From positions 124,001-188,000 of the forward strand of contig JAPJBO010000045.1 in assembly GCA_030068145.1 (NCBI GenBank): a DNA stretch of 64,000 nt. The letters run 5' to 3'. The DNA comes from Diplonema papillatum. Its lineage: Eukaryota; Euglenozoa; Diplonemea; Diplonemida; Diplonemidae. The first letter of the stretch is position 1. Each line of letters begins with the position of its first letter. A program made the translations under genes and the position numbers. Under the pieces are notes generated by a model. The model did not search any database. It saw only the letters and a program-made list of their open reading frames with translations, and was not told the DNA's origin. Positions 1 through 13,800 of this stretch are shown here, piece after piece.

Positions 1-37
1 ACGAAAGTACGACCACAGTGCGTTTGTGCGTGTATGC

Positions 38-103
38 GTGTGTGTGTGTGTGTGTGTGTGTGAGTGTGTGTGTGTGTGTGTGTGAGAGAAAGAGAGAGAG
101 AGG
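38..103. repeat. (TG)n followed by (GA)n microsatellite
   Basis: Simple TG dinucleotide repeat with a few interruptions passes into a GA repeat. The short open frames through it are only repeat translations. Confidence 0.95.
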
Positions 104-245
104 ATGTGTGTATGTGTGGGCAGTGGCTCTGCGCGTCGCATTGGCGACGGAGCCAGCGACGGCTTGCCAGCCAGCCTCCTGGAGAAGAAGGGTCACTGTG
201 GGCGCGCTTTCGTCGGGTCGTCGACTCGGTGGCGGCGGTTGCAAA

Positions 246-297
246 CGTTGCCGGGGGGTCAGTGGCGAGTTCACACGCCACTGACCCCCCGGCAACG
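246..297. repeat. Perfect 22-bp inverted repeat (hairpin)
   Basis: The arm at 246-267 is the exact reverse complement of the arm at 276-297, separated by an 8-base loop at 268-275. The arms are GC-rich, with a run of six G or six C. Such a stem would be very stable as RNA or as a cruciform. No function can be assigned, and no neighbouring gene end is evident. Confidence 0.9.
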
Positions 298-2609
298 CGA
301 TTGTGACGTATATTTTTGGGCGCACCGGGCGGCTAAAGGTAAGCGGGCGGTTCTGCTCCTGGCTTCTGTTGAAAGTTCGCCGGAAGATCTGGGGGAGCTT
401 TTTTCTTGAATTCACCATCTCCCCCCTTTTTGCTCTCAAACTTCACTCTTGGGATGCCTTTCCTGTCCCCCCTCCTCTTCAATTAGTCAGAAAGATAGCT
501 TCAGAAGCAAAGACAAGAAGGGGGAAAAAAACATAGAAAGGAGGGTCTGCGTGGGGGCAAGAAGCAAAGAAGAAAAGTGACAAGCAGATAGTGATGAACC
601 CCCCCCCCCCCCCCCGGACCCCCACCCCAACTCCCAACTCCCTCCCTCCCACGTTGCTTCCCCCCCAGGTTGGCTTAGTAAGCCGCTTACCTTATTTATT
701 TTTTTTTCCTATTTCTAGACTGATTCGTGTGGCAAAAAGACATGCCACGCCTGTGGGGCTCAAACTCGGCAAATCGAGTTACGAAAGTGAGGAACCAGGG
801 AGCAACACGCCAGCCTAGTGCCGAGGTTGGGTTGTACCCCTGTTCTCTGAGACGGGACACTGGGTTACGGATTCTCCACGCACCCGACAACCTTTTATTT
901 TTGACACGCCGGCAGGGCTTGCTCGTTGAAGAAGACCTCGCACACGTCGTGTCTAAAAAAAAAAAAATGACCGCGCCAAGTTGCCACTGTTTTCTGTCAC
1001 GAACCGGTCACCGACCACGCATCCTGAGAAGCGCGGTAGGTTCCCTGTGTTCTGTGCACATCCGGTCATTGTCTGTTTGCGCCAAAACGTAGCCCTTGCA
1101 CCTCGGATGGGTCCGTGTTCCAAGGTGCCATGCGGGCAGACATACCATTGTGGCTACAGGAACACGACGAGTACAAAGAAAAATAACAAAAAAAAAAAAA
1201 AGAGAAGGAGAAATGCGCAGGTTTGTTTTCTTGTAAACAAAAAAAAAAAGAAGAGACGAGACAAGGCAAGAAAACACAAAAGATAATAAGGGTGTGTGGG
1301 GGGGGTCTCTGTTGAAGCACCGGTCTGACCCAGACCGGCATTCTTCAAAGTTTTGTCTGGCTCCAAAGCTTTGTCTGACTCCGAAATGGGGGGAGGCTGA
1401 GCAAAGTCAGAGACAGACTGGCTCGGAAGACACTCGCGCCCGTTTTAACTCTGGAATTGTTCCGATGCCTCCAATCATTTTCGCTTTCCCGTGGTAGGGA
1501 CTCCTCTTTTGGTTCCAGCAACTCTTGGCGGGAACTTCGGAGCTGCTAGATGCTCCGATGGCGTGAGAATGACCGCAGTAGAGTCACAAACGGCCAGACT
1601 GGCTTTGCTCTGACCCAACGCGTGTTCTCATGCGCGGTTCTCGACCCTGCCTTTTTCATGAGCTGCCGGACGGTTTCGTGTCGTGCGAAGCTGGTGGTTT
1701 TGGTCTCCAGTTGGCAGGATTCCTCTTTTTCCGTTGGTCGGCCGCATCTTTCTGTGGCTTTTAAAAAGCCAGAAAAGGGTCTCGAAGTCTGCTCCAAGTC
1801 AGACGGACTGCGGTGTATGGAACCCCGATTGCTCGTGGCCGCGCTCCCTGGAAACGGGGGTCGTATACTCCTGGATGCACGCATTCCAAGAAAAACTTCT
1901 TGGCGTGACGACAAGGTTGCTCCCGTGAGGAAAACTTGTGCAAGAACGCCGAGTTCAGAAGTTGACCTCGGTCGTAGGTTGCCTCTGTTTCCCGGGCACG
2001 TACCGGTTTTGGGGGGTTGCGTACAGCGGTGGCGAGTGGAACGTGGCTTTTGCCGAGTGCCGTGAATGTCGACGCTGAGAGAACAGGTCAAGCGCGGGCG
2101 CGGGTAACACGCTTCCAAAGACCCTGCTGACGCAACGACAGGGCCGTTCCCACAAAGAACGGCTCGTGCGAAAAGATAAGAAGACCGAGTTCAGAATCAG
2201 ACCGCTCCGTAGGAAGGGTCAAGTTACCTCCGCGGGATCTCCAGTTCCGTCAGCCCACGCCGGTTGCATGCGCGCAACGCACGCACGAGTCCCTGGCCGC
2301 CAAAAAAGAAATGCGCTCGATACCAGGCCACATTTGCCAGGGAGGCACATCGGTTCGCCAGGCAGCGCCCCCCTCCCCCCCCTCCCCCCCCACGCTGCGC
2401 CCGGCGCGCTGGTGCGGGGGGGCAGCAAGCTCGCGGCACTGCCGGCCCGTTCGTTTTCTTCCGTTTCCCCTCCGCTCTCCTCCCCCTTTCCAAGGAACCC
2501 TTTCCCCTCCCCACAACTTGCGCGATTTCCTTTCCGTTTCTCGCGCAGAGACGGAAGGGTGGGAACGCGTGGGAATTGGGAGGACGAGACGGTGCGACTC
2601 AATCCAGTC

Positions 2610-5600
2610 TCACCTGCGTTGGCCGGGTGCCAGCTTGCGTTGCTGGTTCATCATGCCCTGCTGTTGCATGCCAGGGGGCATCTGCTGAGACTGTGTGGGT
2701 GTGTTGATGGTTTCTGACGTTTTTTTTCTTAGTACTGACAATCTTGCAGGTTGCCCTTCAATGTATTGTGCAGGCTAAAAAGACGCAGGCAGCGTGTTTT
2801 GGTGGTTGATCAGAATTCCTTACCTGAATATACACAGGGTAAATACAAGTGGGAAAACGATCACCGGCACGCGCAATCAAAGGTCCGGTATATGAGAGTC
2901 TCCGGTTGACCACTGAGGAAGGGAGACAGATAATAATGATGGGTGCGTAGTATATTTCGGACGTTACAAAAAATATCACCTCCTTTTTAAAGCATTGCCG
3001 TTTTGGTTTTCAGATGGTTTCTTCAAGTGGAAGTCTCTTTAAAAAAGAATTAAAACTCTCGCGGTGTGGAACTCCTGGTACAGTGGTATAGGCACTGCGT
3101 TCCCCGCTGTTCTGGTCGGCTCGATGGTCATGAAGACTCACTACGCCGTGTTGAACGTAAGCGGGCGTTCTGGCGATGACGTGTACGATGAGGTTGCAAC
3201 GTCTAACACTGTACTCGAGTGCGACTCCCCAAGTGGCCTTTGATCGACAGCGAAGTACATAATAACTTCGGGTCGCTGGCTACAAGGAGCTGTGTCATAC
3301 AGATGGTGCGGGCGTCCCCATACAGATACCAAACATCGGGTGAATGTAGGAGGACGGCCAAGCTGATGCTGTCTTGAAATCCAGATGAACACTAACCCTA
3401 CTTTGCAGGATGTGTTTGTGTCGATGAGCGTTGCAAACAAGTAGCAGAACTACAAGTAAGGAAATTTAGTTTCAATAATACTTTCGCGATAGCACTGTTT
3501 AAAAGAGACGTAGCAAACGTTTGCCGTTTTGCAAATTGTGTCCAATGCATTTAAGCCCTGTTGGGCGGGGCGAAGATGGCAATTTCTGGACAGTCACGAC
3601 CAAGGATGGAATTCAGACATGGGTTTCCTTGGATGGGTGCGAGACTTCTGGAAACCGGTTCCTGACAAAAGCGTGCACGCTGTAAAAGGGCTGACTGTTT
3701 CCCCTACTATAAGCTAAATAAGAAATAAGCTGCTAGCTACAAGACAAGTATCCTTGTCGTAAACTTGGCCCGTGTATGAGCGTGGACAGGGAACACCGTC
3801 CAGTAGTCTGAATCGACTCGCATTTTGCGTTTTCCCCCTGAAAACCTTGCGGTACAAACAGAAGAGAGAGCCGCCAATGCATACCTGCATGGGGTAGCTG
3901 CCCTGCTGCATCACCTGATCGCCTCCGTGATGCCCTTGGTCAGAGACGCCCATTTGACCGTATTGCGGCTGTATGAGGGACAAGTAATCTCGACGCTCGA
4001 ACAACGCTAAGAGTAATAGGCGAAACCCGGTGACACTTGCTTTGGCATTGGTTTCGCGGAAAAGAGTCCTGGGACCATAGTAGACTACTAGCTGATACCC
4101 CACCCTACCCGGGAAATCTTAGTAATGGATACCTTTGTTATACCAGTCAATATCAGTAGAATATGCTTGAAAGGTTGGCTATTCCCGAGGCATCCCCGGG
4201 GTCGAAAAAGGAATTTTTAACCGTTTTCGCATGGCTCGGCTATTGTATTGATTGAATCGGCTAGGCTGATTCAGTTGGGCTAACTGTATCAGGATGATGA
4301 CGAGCCGCATCCGGCTCGAGTGTCGAGAACGTCGCCAGCAGCGTAGCTCTTGGAGGCCCAGGCCGCATTTCGAGTTCGTGTTAGGTTTCTGCTTTGACAC
4401 AGTGATATCCATACAACATTTCTTTGCCGGACGCTGGTTGGCCGTTTCGCTGCACTCCAATGCAAACGAAGGCGGTGCCCCTACAACAAAGCAACCTGCA
4501 AAGTAACCTCTGCTAGACACAGTTGAAGGGTACGACTTCCGTGTGGCGGTGCTGGACGGGAGGTGGCTTGATTGGTTGCTAGCATCCTTTGACGGTGGTA
4601 TCCACGTGACACGGCTGACCGGTCGCCACGCGCAAACATGTGTGACAAGCTGTTTTTTGCGAGGAAAACACACCTGCTGCTGCTGCCTGTGTTGCATGTG
4701 CTGGTGCGGGTAGCCCATGCTTGAGGAAGGGAGGTGGCCTTGCATGCCCTGTTGCATATGCAAGTTCGGGTCTTGCTGTGTTATTAGCGAAAAGCGAATG
4801 AAGCGGCTTATCGAAGAGAACCGGAAAAAGGGGGGAGGGGCGGGGGTACGGGACCGTTGGCATCGGTTGAGGGAAATAACCGGAAAAAGGGGTCGTGGTC
4901 TGACTCGGTGCGGATCCCAGCCTGAAAATAAAATGCTCAAACCCATGCGGTGACCTCGCCCGCGGCACACCTTTTTTGGTGCAGCATCTCGCCTGGGAGT
5001 AACACCGCAGTTGAAGGTGGGCAACTGGGTGTGATTAACCGGGCGGCTGTGCCTCCTCGTGCGGGGTGAGTGCACGGCGTGCAGGTCTATCAACGAAGGA
5101 TTGTGCCCCCTCGGGTGTGGAAGCCGAGTTCTGAGTGCGTGAGCTCTTTTGGAGAAGGGCCCCATCACTTATTCTTTTTGGATGCGACATCTCGCCTCGG
5201 AGTAAAACACCGCAGTTGAAGGTGGGCAACTGGGTGTGATTAACCGGGCGCCTGTGTCTCCTCGTGCGGGGTGAGTGCACGGCGTGCCGGTATCGCACGG
5301 GCCGATTTTATCAAAAACTCTTAGAAATAGAAGCTCGGGACTTGGGAAAAGTAGATCTTAGTAGTTTAGTGCATGGGCAGAACACTGCCCGGGAGTATAG
5401 CTTAGTTAATTTAGAGAGAAAAAAAAGGCCCGAAAGTGCCAGGTGTAGGGTCGACCTTTGGTTTTCTCGCAGACTACCCGCAGGTCTGTCAACGAAGGAT
5501 TGTGCCCCCTCGGGTGTGGAAGCCGAGTTCTGAGTGCGTGAGCCCTTTTGGAGAAGGGCCCCATCACTTATTCTTTTTGGATGCGACATCTCGCCTGGGA

Positions 5601-8600
5601 GTAAAACACCGCAGTTGAAGGTGGGCAACTGGGTGTGATTAACCGGGCGCCTGTGCCACGGCGTGCCGGTATTGCACGGGCCGATTTTATCAAAAACTCT
5701 TAGAAATAGAAGCTCGGGACTTGGGAAAAGTAGATCGTAGTAGTTTAGTGCATGGGCAGAACACTGCCCGGGAGTATAGCTTAGTTAATTTAGAGAGAGA
5801 AAAAAAAAGGCCCGAAAGCGCCAGGTGTAGGGTCGACCTTTGGTTTTCTCGCAGACTATCCGCAGGTCTGTCAACGAAGGATTGTGCCCCCTCGGGTGTG
5901 GAAGCCGAGTTCTGAGTGCGTGAGCCCTTTTGGAGAAGGGCCCCATCACTTATTCTTTTTGGATGCGACATCTCGCCTGGGAGTAAAACACCGCAGTTGA
6001 AGGTGGGCAACTGGGTGTGATTAACCGGGCGCCTGTGCCTCCTCGCCGTTTGCCGGTTCTCCCAGGGCCTTGCCCGGGCCAATTCCATCGAAAACAAAGA
6101 CGCCAGATAAAGAAGGTCGGAGACCGTTGTAGCTGGCTTTTTGACGAGAGCTTGGGGAGAAGCGAGAAGAGGGTGAAAGAATTGACGGGCATCGTCCTTG
6201 CTGCTCGACCGCCGTCGTGTGTGAAACAGAGGGACCCTCCGTCGAGAACGGCAGCTTGAAGAAATGTCATCTGAGTCCCGTTTCTTAGGGGTTACGGCGT
6301 CGGCGATTCGACAGCAGTCGCGGCCACAAAATAGGCCGAATAGAAAGAACGCGCACACTGCTGGGAATCCGTGATCATTGCCTTCCATGCATGCTCGGCT
6401 TTGGCCCCCAGTCATCTTCGAGAGATGCTGAGCAGAAAAGAAAAGAAAAGAAAACTTGAAAACCGGAAAGAAGGGAAAAGGCGGGTGGAAAAACTCAGTG
6501 AATAGGGAGTGTGAACCGCTGATGGGGCGAGGATTCTCTGATTGCTGCATTTTTCACCGCGTGTCGTGCGCACCTCGATCTTCGTCTCGGCTGTCGCTCG
6601 TGAACGCAGGCAAGTCCAAGTGGGGGAAATCTAGTAAAATAAGTGTTTAGAAAAAATTCTGCTGTCAGTATTTTTAGGTCTGATTGACAAGTGCGTCCTT
6701 TATCAAGTTAGGTTGGAGTCTGAGTACGCGGGATGGCTTAGCAACTTTCATGTGCTCCCGGCAACTTGGGTAGCTCGTGCTTGCTGTTTACTGTTACATT
6801 TCGATGCGCATCCGTGTAACTTCAAACTTACTTGCTTCTGTTACCGGCACCATCTCCACTTTCATAACTGTGGATCTGGGCCTCATCTCACACCTCCGAG
6901 TTCCTTGCTGGATTTCTCTTCTCGGGAGATGGCTGCCGTGCCGAACCTCGCTTCTTCGTAACGTGTAAAAGAGAAGAGACAACAAACGAGTCGAAGGGTG
7001 CCTCCTTGGCAGTCCAACCAACATGGAGTGTAGTCTTGGGTCCCCCTCTTTGAAAAGAGTTCGCGCTTCTTCGATGGACAACTTGAGGGGTAGCATACAA
7101 TGACGGTGGAATCGAAAAGGTCTACAGCACCACATCTCGTTGTTTTGTCCCGTCACCATCCGCGCATTTCTTCCCGCCTTGGCTTGGTCCGGCCGCACAT
7201 ACCTCATAGCGGAGATCTTCCCCACCGTATCCCGTTACGCCATGGAGAAAATGGTCAGGGATCTGGACCAGGACCGAACGAGGATTCGCGAGCCGAAGCC
7301 CGTTTGTCGCTGGAAACGGGTAAGCTACGGATCCGAAGACCCTAACTCCACAAGGGAGCAGCGCGCCGTCTTCCCACAATTGGATACGTAAAGCGACAAC
7401 AAGAGTAGTGGTATTTAATTGCCGCCGTGGACAAACTTTGGACAGTTTAGGAGAAATGGGCCGCATTGTCTGTTCGAGAAAGGGGGCAAGACGGAAAGCA
7501 TACGTAATGCGACGATTGGTGCTGCATGTGGGACGGAACCTGCGAGGGCTGCGAGGGGAAGTTGGAGTGCTGGGATGGGTAGTTCTGGTAGCCGCCGGAG
7601 CGCATGGGGGGGCCGCCCGCCATGGAGTGCTGGCCCTGCGGCTGCTGGTAGAGGTGCTGCTGCTGGTGGGGTGGCTGCTGCTGGTGGTGCATGGGGTGCT
7701 GCTGGTACTGCTGCGGCTGCTGGTAGCCCTGGTTGGGGGACTGGTACTGCCCGGGCTGCGAGGAGTGCTGCCACGAGTGCTGCTGGAACTGCTGCGAGGG
7801 CTGGTTGCCCTGCCACTGCTGCTGGGGGGGTTGCTGGAACCCGCCGTATTGCTGCGGGTAGCCTTGGTTGCGAGGCGGCATCTGCGACGAGTCTTGATGC
7901 TGCATCCCCATGCCGTGCATGTGCTGTTCGTGGTGTTGGTGCTGCACCGAGTGTTGATGGTGGGTGTGGTGTTGGTGGTGTTGGTGGTACGCTCCCGGAT
8001 ACGGGGTGCCGTTGTTGTAGCTTTCGTTGGCTTGACGGTGGCCTCCAGCATCGTCGCTCTCGTACTCTTCGTCCCAGTAGTAGTCGTCGCCTTTCCATTC
8101 GTGCGAAAACAGATCCGGGTCTCCCGGGATCGGCATCGGGCTGCCGCCTTTCGCCTGCTTCGTCATGCGGTGGAATATACCGTTGGCGATGACCTTGCAG
8201 ATGAACTGCGTCTCCTGCGCCTTCTCGGATAGCGCCGGTTTCCACACAGGCTCCGGAAATGGCTCTCGGCCTTCGGACTTCTCGGGGGTCGTAGGTTCCT
8301 GGCAATGGTTGGGTAAGGATGAGTCAGAGCAAGGACAGAATCTCAGGACAGTGTCCGGGCAGAATCCTGCCTCTGCCGCGTACGTTCTTCGAGGAAATGC
8401 AGAGGATTTGTTGTTTTTCTTCTTTCGGTTTTGTGTGTCGTTTTCGTTGTTGACCGCTTCCTTTATGCTAAGCCCCTTGCCGGTTGGATGCGGGCAACTG
8501 CATCTTCGTACCACCGACCCTCTGGGTCCCAACGGCACGGCGAACAGCCACAGCCGCGCGCCCCCACCCGGCGCGAACGGCTTGCGGTTCGCGCCGAGGC

Positions 8601-10794
8601 CGGGCATCGGTTTTGCTTTTCGCGGAGTGTTCTCAACGCAGCAGGTGGGACATCGCCTACGTTCGCAGGTGGTTGGACAGATCGCGCATCCGTCCTCTTC
8701 GTGCTCGCTTTCACATCAGTTCCGCTAAAGCGCTCGCCGGACGAAACGAGAATTACTCCTGTTTGTGTCGAATTGCGAAGCCCACGAAGGCTTTGGTCGG
8801 ATTTAGCTGACATAAAACTCCAGTTTTTTTCTTCTTTCGGTTTTGTGTGTTCGTTGTTGACCGCTTCCTTTGTGCTAAGCCCCTTGCCGGTTGGATGCGG
8901 GCAACTGCATCTTCGTACCACCGACACCCTCTCTGGGTCCCAACGGCACGGCGAACGGCCACAGCCGCGCGCCCCCACCCGGCGCGAACGGCTTGCGGTT
9001 CGCGCCGAGGCCGGGCATCCGCGGCCGCGCCGGCACGGCGTCGGCGGAGGTGCCCGTTGGCACCTTCACCGGTTTCCCTCCGTGCGAGGATGTTGACACT
9101 GCGGGGTCGGCAGGGGTGTCTTTCGACACCGACGCGCCGAGGGCGCGGACTGAATCGGACAGCCTCCCGCGCGAAACGAACCACCGCGGGTTCACTCCGT
9201 GCGAAGATGTTGACACCGTGGGGTCGGCAGAGGTGTCTTTCGACACCGACGCGCCGAGGGCGCGGACTGAATCGGACAGCCTCCCGCGCGAAACGAACCA
9301 CCGCGGATTCACTCCGTGCGAAGATGTTGACACCGTGGGGTCGGCAGAGGTGTCTTTCGACACCGACGCGCCGAGGGCGCGGACTGAATCGGACAGCCTC
9401 CCGCGCGAAACGAACCACCGCGGGTTCACTCCGTGCGAAGATGTTGACACCGTGGGGTCGGCAGAGGTGTCTTTCGACACCGACGCGCCGAGGGCGCGGG
9501 CTCGATCCAACAGCCCCCCGCTTGGCCCGGCGTTTCGGGCTCCGCCCGGCTGGAACGCTCCAGGTAGCGTCAATCGGGGGTTTGAAACATGATGAATATC
9601 TAAAGCCCGCACCCACGCGGCGTTGTGTGTGCGGCTGGTCTTCGAAAGGGCTGCCTTCATGTCACTACGATCAAACTCACGCTAAGCTAGCTGCCAAGCG
9701 TCTTTTCACGTTTCATTGGGGGGGGATGGTTGGCAAGCACGTGCTCGGAATGGTTATGCGCCCAGCACTGCACTGGTCGCCGTGTTTCTAGCGTTTGTTG
9801 TAGTTTGAAGGTTCAAAGTGTTCGGGTCCCCGGTTGACCATTGAGGCTAGAAGTCGGAAATGAAAGGGATGCGGACATATTTCCGTCCGCCAGGGTTGAG
9901 GGGATGTGGGGGTCTCAATTTGCAAGAAGGGGTCGGGATGAAGGGTGGGGGAAACTACTTTGTGTACACGGGATGATTCGGTACGTTTTTCCGCTTCTCG
10001 CGCGCTGAGGCCCTCAACAGCGAGCACTCGGAAACGTTGCATACCTTTCCGGTTTTGCTGTCTTCGTCGTCGTGAGACTGACTGCTCTGCATGACGAAAG
10101 GCTGAGCGGCCGGGTTCAGCTTCTTCTTCTGAGGCGTGTCGAGGCCTTCCGGTGTCTCCGGGGCTTGTTGCGGGGTGTCGGGCTGGGGGGCGAGAGGAGC
10201 TGCGGTTTCAGGCTTGGGTGTTTTCCTTTGGTTGAGCTTGTCGGTGAGGGAAACAGAGGCGTTGCGAAAGCTGGCGATAACCTGTGTACGTGTGTTTGTG
10301 TGCTTAAGAGCAGGGCTTTAGGTAACGGCTGGATAGCCCACTTGTTACTTTCAGCAGTCGGATTTGAGCTTCCGACACGCTGCTTTTGTGTTCTGTGACT
10401 CCGAAGGGTGGGTACGGGCCTTAGCTTTATCCTTCGGGGGACGGAAGGAGCGCGGGAGGCTGTCAGCTTCGTCGCCCGGCACTCGGGTCAAGACTTCTGT
10501 TTTCATCTCGCGGTCTTAGCTGCCCTTTTCGGCGCCGTACAACAGCTGAGTGTCGTTACACACTCACCCGAGGATGTGGCAAGCTCTCTCTGTGCAATGA
10601 GCCTGCTAGCTGTTCCAAACTCCTGGTGCAAACCGTCATGGTCGGCATGCCACCTGGGTCACACGGTTTTGAGTCCTGTTCCGAGACTCACTCGCACGGG
10701 GAAGTGACGCGCATCACTTGTCGCCAAGCATTCTGCAATGCTGACGACTGCTACCCCTATGTGTGGTGCACCCGCAAATCCAGTGTGAAATATG

Positions 10795-10830
<36 letters not shown>

Positions 10831-13800
10831 TGGGCATACGTCAGCTTTGGATTGCGAAGGCTGCTGCTGGGGCATGAGAGACATTTTGGTGCGGACGGCC
10901 CCCGGGCGGCGGTGCATGGAGAGGTTCTGCAGCGCGCTGGTGCGCATGGCGGACTGCGGCTGCGCCGCGAGCGCGGCCGCCGCGGCGGCCGGCGGCGGCG
11001 GCGGCTGCTGCTGCTGCTGGGCGGCGGAGGGAGACACGGGCGGCTGGGATGCGGGTTGCTGCTGCTGCGGCGGGGGCGGCGGCGACTGGCCGGCTTGCGC
11101 AGCGAGGGGCCGGGGCATGGACTGCGCGGCCAGCGGCGCCGGCTGCGAGTGCGGGGCCGCGGCCGCCTCGTCATTGTAATACTCGCTCGGAATACCCACG
11201 GGGCGCCCGCTGCCGTCGGCGCGGAGCTGTAAGCTGCCGTCGCGCTCGTACGCGGGCGGCGGCTGCTGCTGCTGCTGCTGCTGCTGTTGGTGGTGCATCA
11301 TGTTGTCGTGGGCCATGGGCGCTGCGGATGCGGGAGAAGCTGCTGCCGGCCTCGGCGCCGCGGGCCGGGGCGCCGCCGGCTGCCGCGCGTCCATCGAGCT
11401 GCGGAGGTGCGGCGGGACGTACTGCTTCCCCGCGCTTTTGAGCTGGTCCATCGAGACTTGGTCCGACTCCCTCGGCACGCAGCTGTGCTTCGCTTCTTCG
11501 TCGAAGTCGTCGGCCCAAGTAGCCATGTCGTGCTTCCCCCCGCCGGCTGCTTCGATCTCCGCCGCCATTTTCGCGGCTTTCGCGATCTGCTCCGGGGAGA
11601 ACGTGTGGTAGTCGAGAGATGTGGTGTAGTGCTTCTCGTCGTACGACGACTTCACGCCGTACAACTCCTCGTTCGCTTGGAACTGGTTCCACTTCGTACC
11701 GTTCTGCCGGGGCTGGTCTTCGAGCTCGTACCCGAAGGTCGCTCCCGACTTGTCGAAGTTGTACGGGACGAGCTCCCTGTTTTTGTCCAGGGCGGTGCCG
11801 TGCTGCTGGATGCCCTGCACCGCGTTTTCGGCGAGGTGGGCGTCCTGTGCAAGCACAAACACGATGTCGGAAGAAGGGATGGTGAGCGTCTGTGTTTTTT
11901 TTGGGGGGGAATGTTTCATGGGTTTGAAGAGCGCGGGGTGCTTGCACCACTGAGGCCAGCGGGGGGGGGGGGAGTGCGTGGAGTTGCGGATCTGCTTTAC
12001 AGTCTAGCTGCGTAATCAGTGCGGCTTTAATTCGGGAGCACTTTAATTTCTAATTCGTGAAGACCGCCAAATCCTTGAAAAACTAATTAACCTTCACGAA
12101 ACAGAAATTCACAAAACACATGTTCATGATTTACAGGCATGATTTACAGGACCCCCAAAAGCACCCCCTGAACCCGCTCTTTGCGTGGCAGCTGTCCGGC
12201 AGCAGGGCCAAGAGATCGTCGAAAGTACAGCCCCCGCAGTGGCTGATATCAAGGTCATCACCGATCGCGCCGAACCGCTCGGTGTTGCGGACATCGTGCA
12301 TTCGCGGAATGCGGAGCACCCCAACAACCCCGTGGGCGTGGCTGTGGTGTCCAGGTGCGTGAACTACAAGCGCGAGCACAACGAGTACTTTTTTTCCCAG
12401 GCAGCGCGGCCCGAAGCCGCTGCTAACTCCCCCGCCGTCTCGGGTGGCGGTAACGGCCATCGATTTGCCGCGCTCGCGAGGGGAGCAACGAAGCGTGGCG
12501 CGGCTGCTGTCCCGTGTGTTCCCGGGCTGCACATGTACTCGCGCAGCTGGGGTATGCACCCCGCTTTCTAATTTATGGATTCGCCAAAAATCGCCTAAAA
12601 TATATTAATTCGTCCATGAATTACGGAATCCATAAATTAGCTGACCACAAACTATAGGACCAAAGCAACAAGTCACTGGTCATGCTATGGACAGGAAAGG
12701 GCTCGGCGGAACAGTGCGGTGGTGGAACGAGAAGAACACACGACGCGACCGGTCAGTTCAATAACTATTGTCCAATCAGCTTGAAGCCGTAAGTAAGCAC
12801 TGCCCACAGTCCATCGATCGCAAGCTGGTACTTTTTAACAAGAACATCCTCCTCTATCGGAAACAAGCATTTGCTTTCGTGTGACTGTTCAAAAATTTCT
12901 GCGCCTGCGGAGCAGGCATAATTAGCATCTGTCTCTGTGGTGGGTGGTCGGGGCACCCCCTAGAGTAGCTAGTTCCCTGTCCCCAAAAAGGTCGAGTGCC
13001 TTCCAAGAGCCTGGACAGGAAATATTAATTCTGGGTCCCTTCAAAAAAATAAAATAATTCGTCCATAAATTGCGTGGCCATGAAATAGAATTCCGCAAAT
13101 TAAAGGGCCATAAATTACAGGTCGGGGTGTATGCGATTGCTGCGTGGTTGTTCTGCCTTCCTCTCACCTGGCTTTTACACCCGCGCAACCGCACTGTGGC
13201 CTGCCGGACCGGGGGCCCGCCACCAGACTCCAGCAAAAATATATTAAACCCCCCCAGAATTTCCCGTCAGATAATGAAATCGTCACTCCTATGCTTGTGT
13301 CTGTCACTCTCGTCCACCGCTCCTGCTCTGCTTGCCGCGCGCTGTATGGTTGGAGTAAAAAGGTGAAGCCAGAAAGCTGCTAATCTTGCTGCTGACCACA
13401 TGAAGTGGTGCAGGCTACTTTGTTTCTCTGGACGGATTGGAGCGGCAAACCTGTCGTTCGGATTATTTTTGGTCTTCAAAGAAACAAGTTTCTTTTCCTA
13501 CAATAATTAATTCCTTCACGAAATAGCTCTTCACAAAATACAGTTTCACAAGATATTACTTGAAAAATTACGGACTGGAGTGTATGTCATTTTTTTAATT
13601 TTGTCGGGCCCATTTTTTCATAGCTTTTCTGCATTTTGGACTGAATTATTTTTCCCGGGTGCTGATCATCACTCCGACTCTGATGGAGCTACTTCCTGGT
13701 GGTGTGGTACAGCACTTCTCTAGTGCGTGAGTTGCGGACCCGTTTTAACTTGGCGCCCCTCTTAGCGAGAGTGTGTTTGTGTGTGTGTGGCAAGAATGTG

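Larger units (their letters stand above)
1..2609. other. 3' flank of ataxin-2 gene, no gene recognised
   Basis: No convincing gene is seen. Overlapping open frames of 170 to 190 codons exist on both strands at 1546-2118, but neither shows a recognisable domain or convincing splice sites. The stretch holds a (TG)n/(GA)n microsatellite, a perfect hairpin at 246-297, a run of 17 C at 599-615 and poly-A and poly-T tracts. From about 2340 it becomes C-rich just beyond the ataxin-2 stop codon. Confidence 0.5.

Noticed and set aside
1546-2118. Overlapping open frames of 190 (minus) and 171 (plus) codons
   Set aside because: Neither shows a recognisable domain, convincing start or splice context, and each is the shadow of the other.
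7122-8607. Long plus- and minus-strand frames overlapping the Q/H-rich exon
   Set aside because: They are other-frame shadows of ataxin-2 exon 5. Only the frame with phase-0 splice sites at 8298 and 7504 continues the protein.
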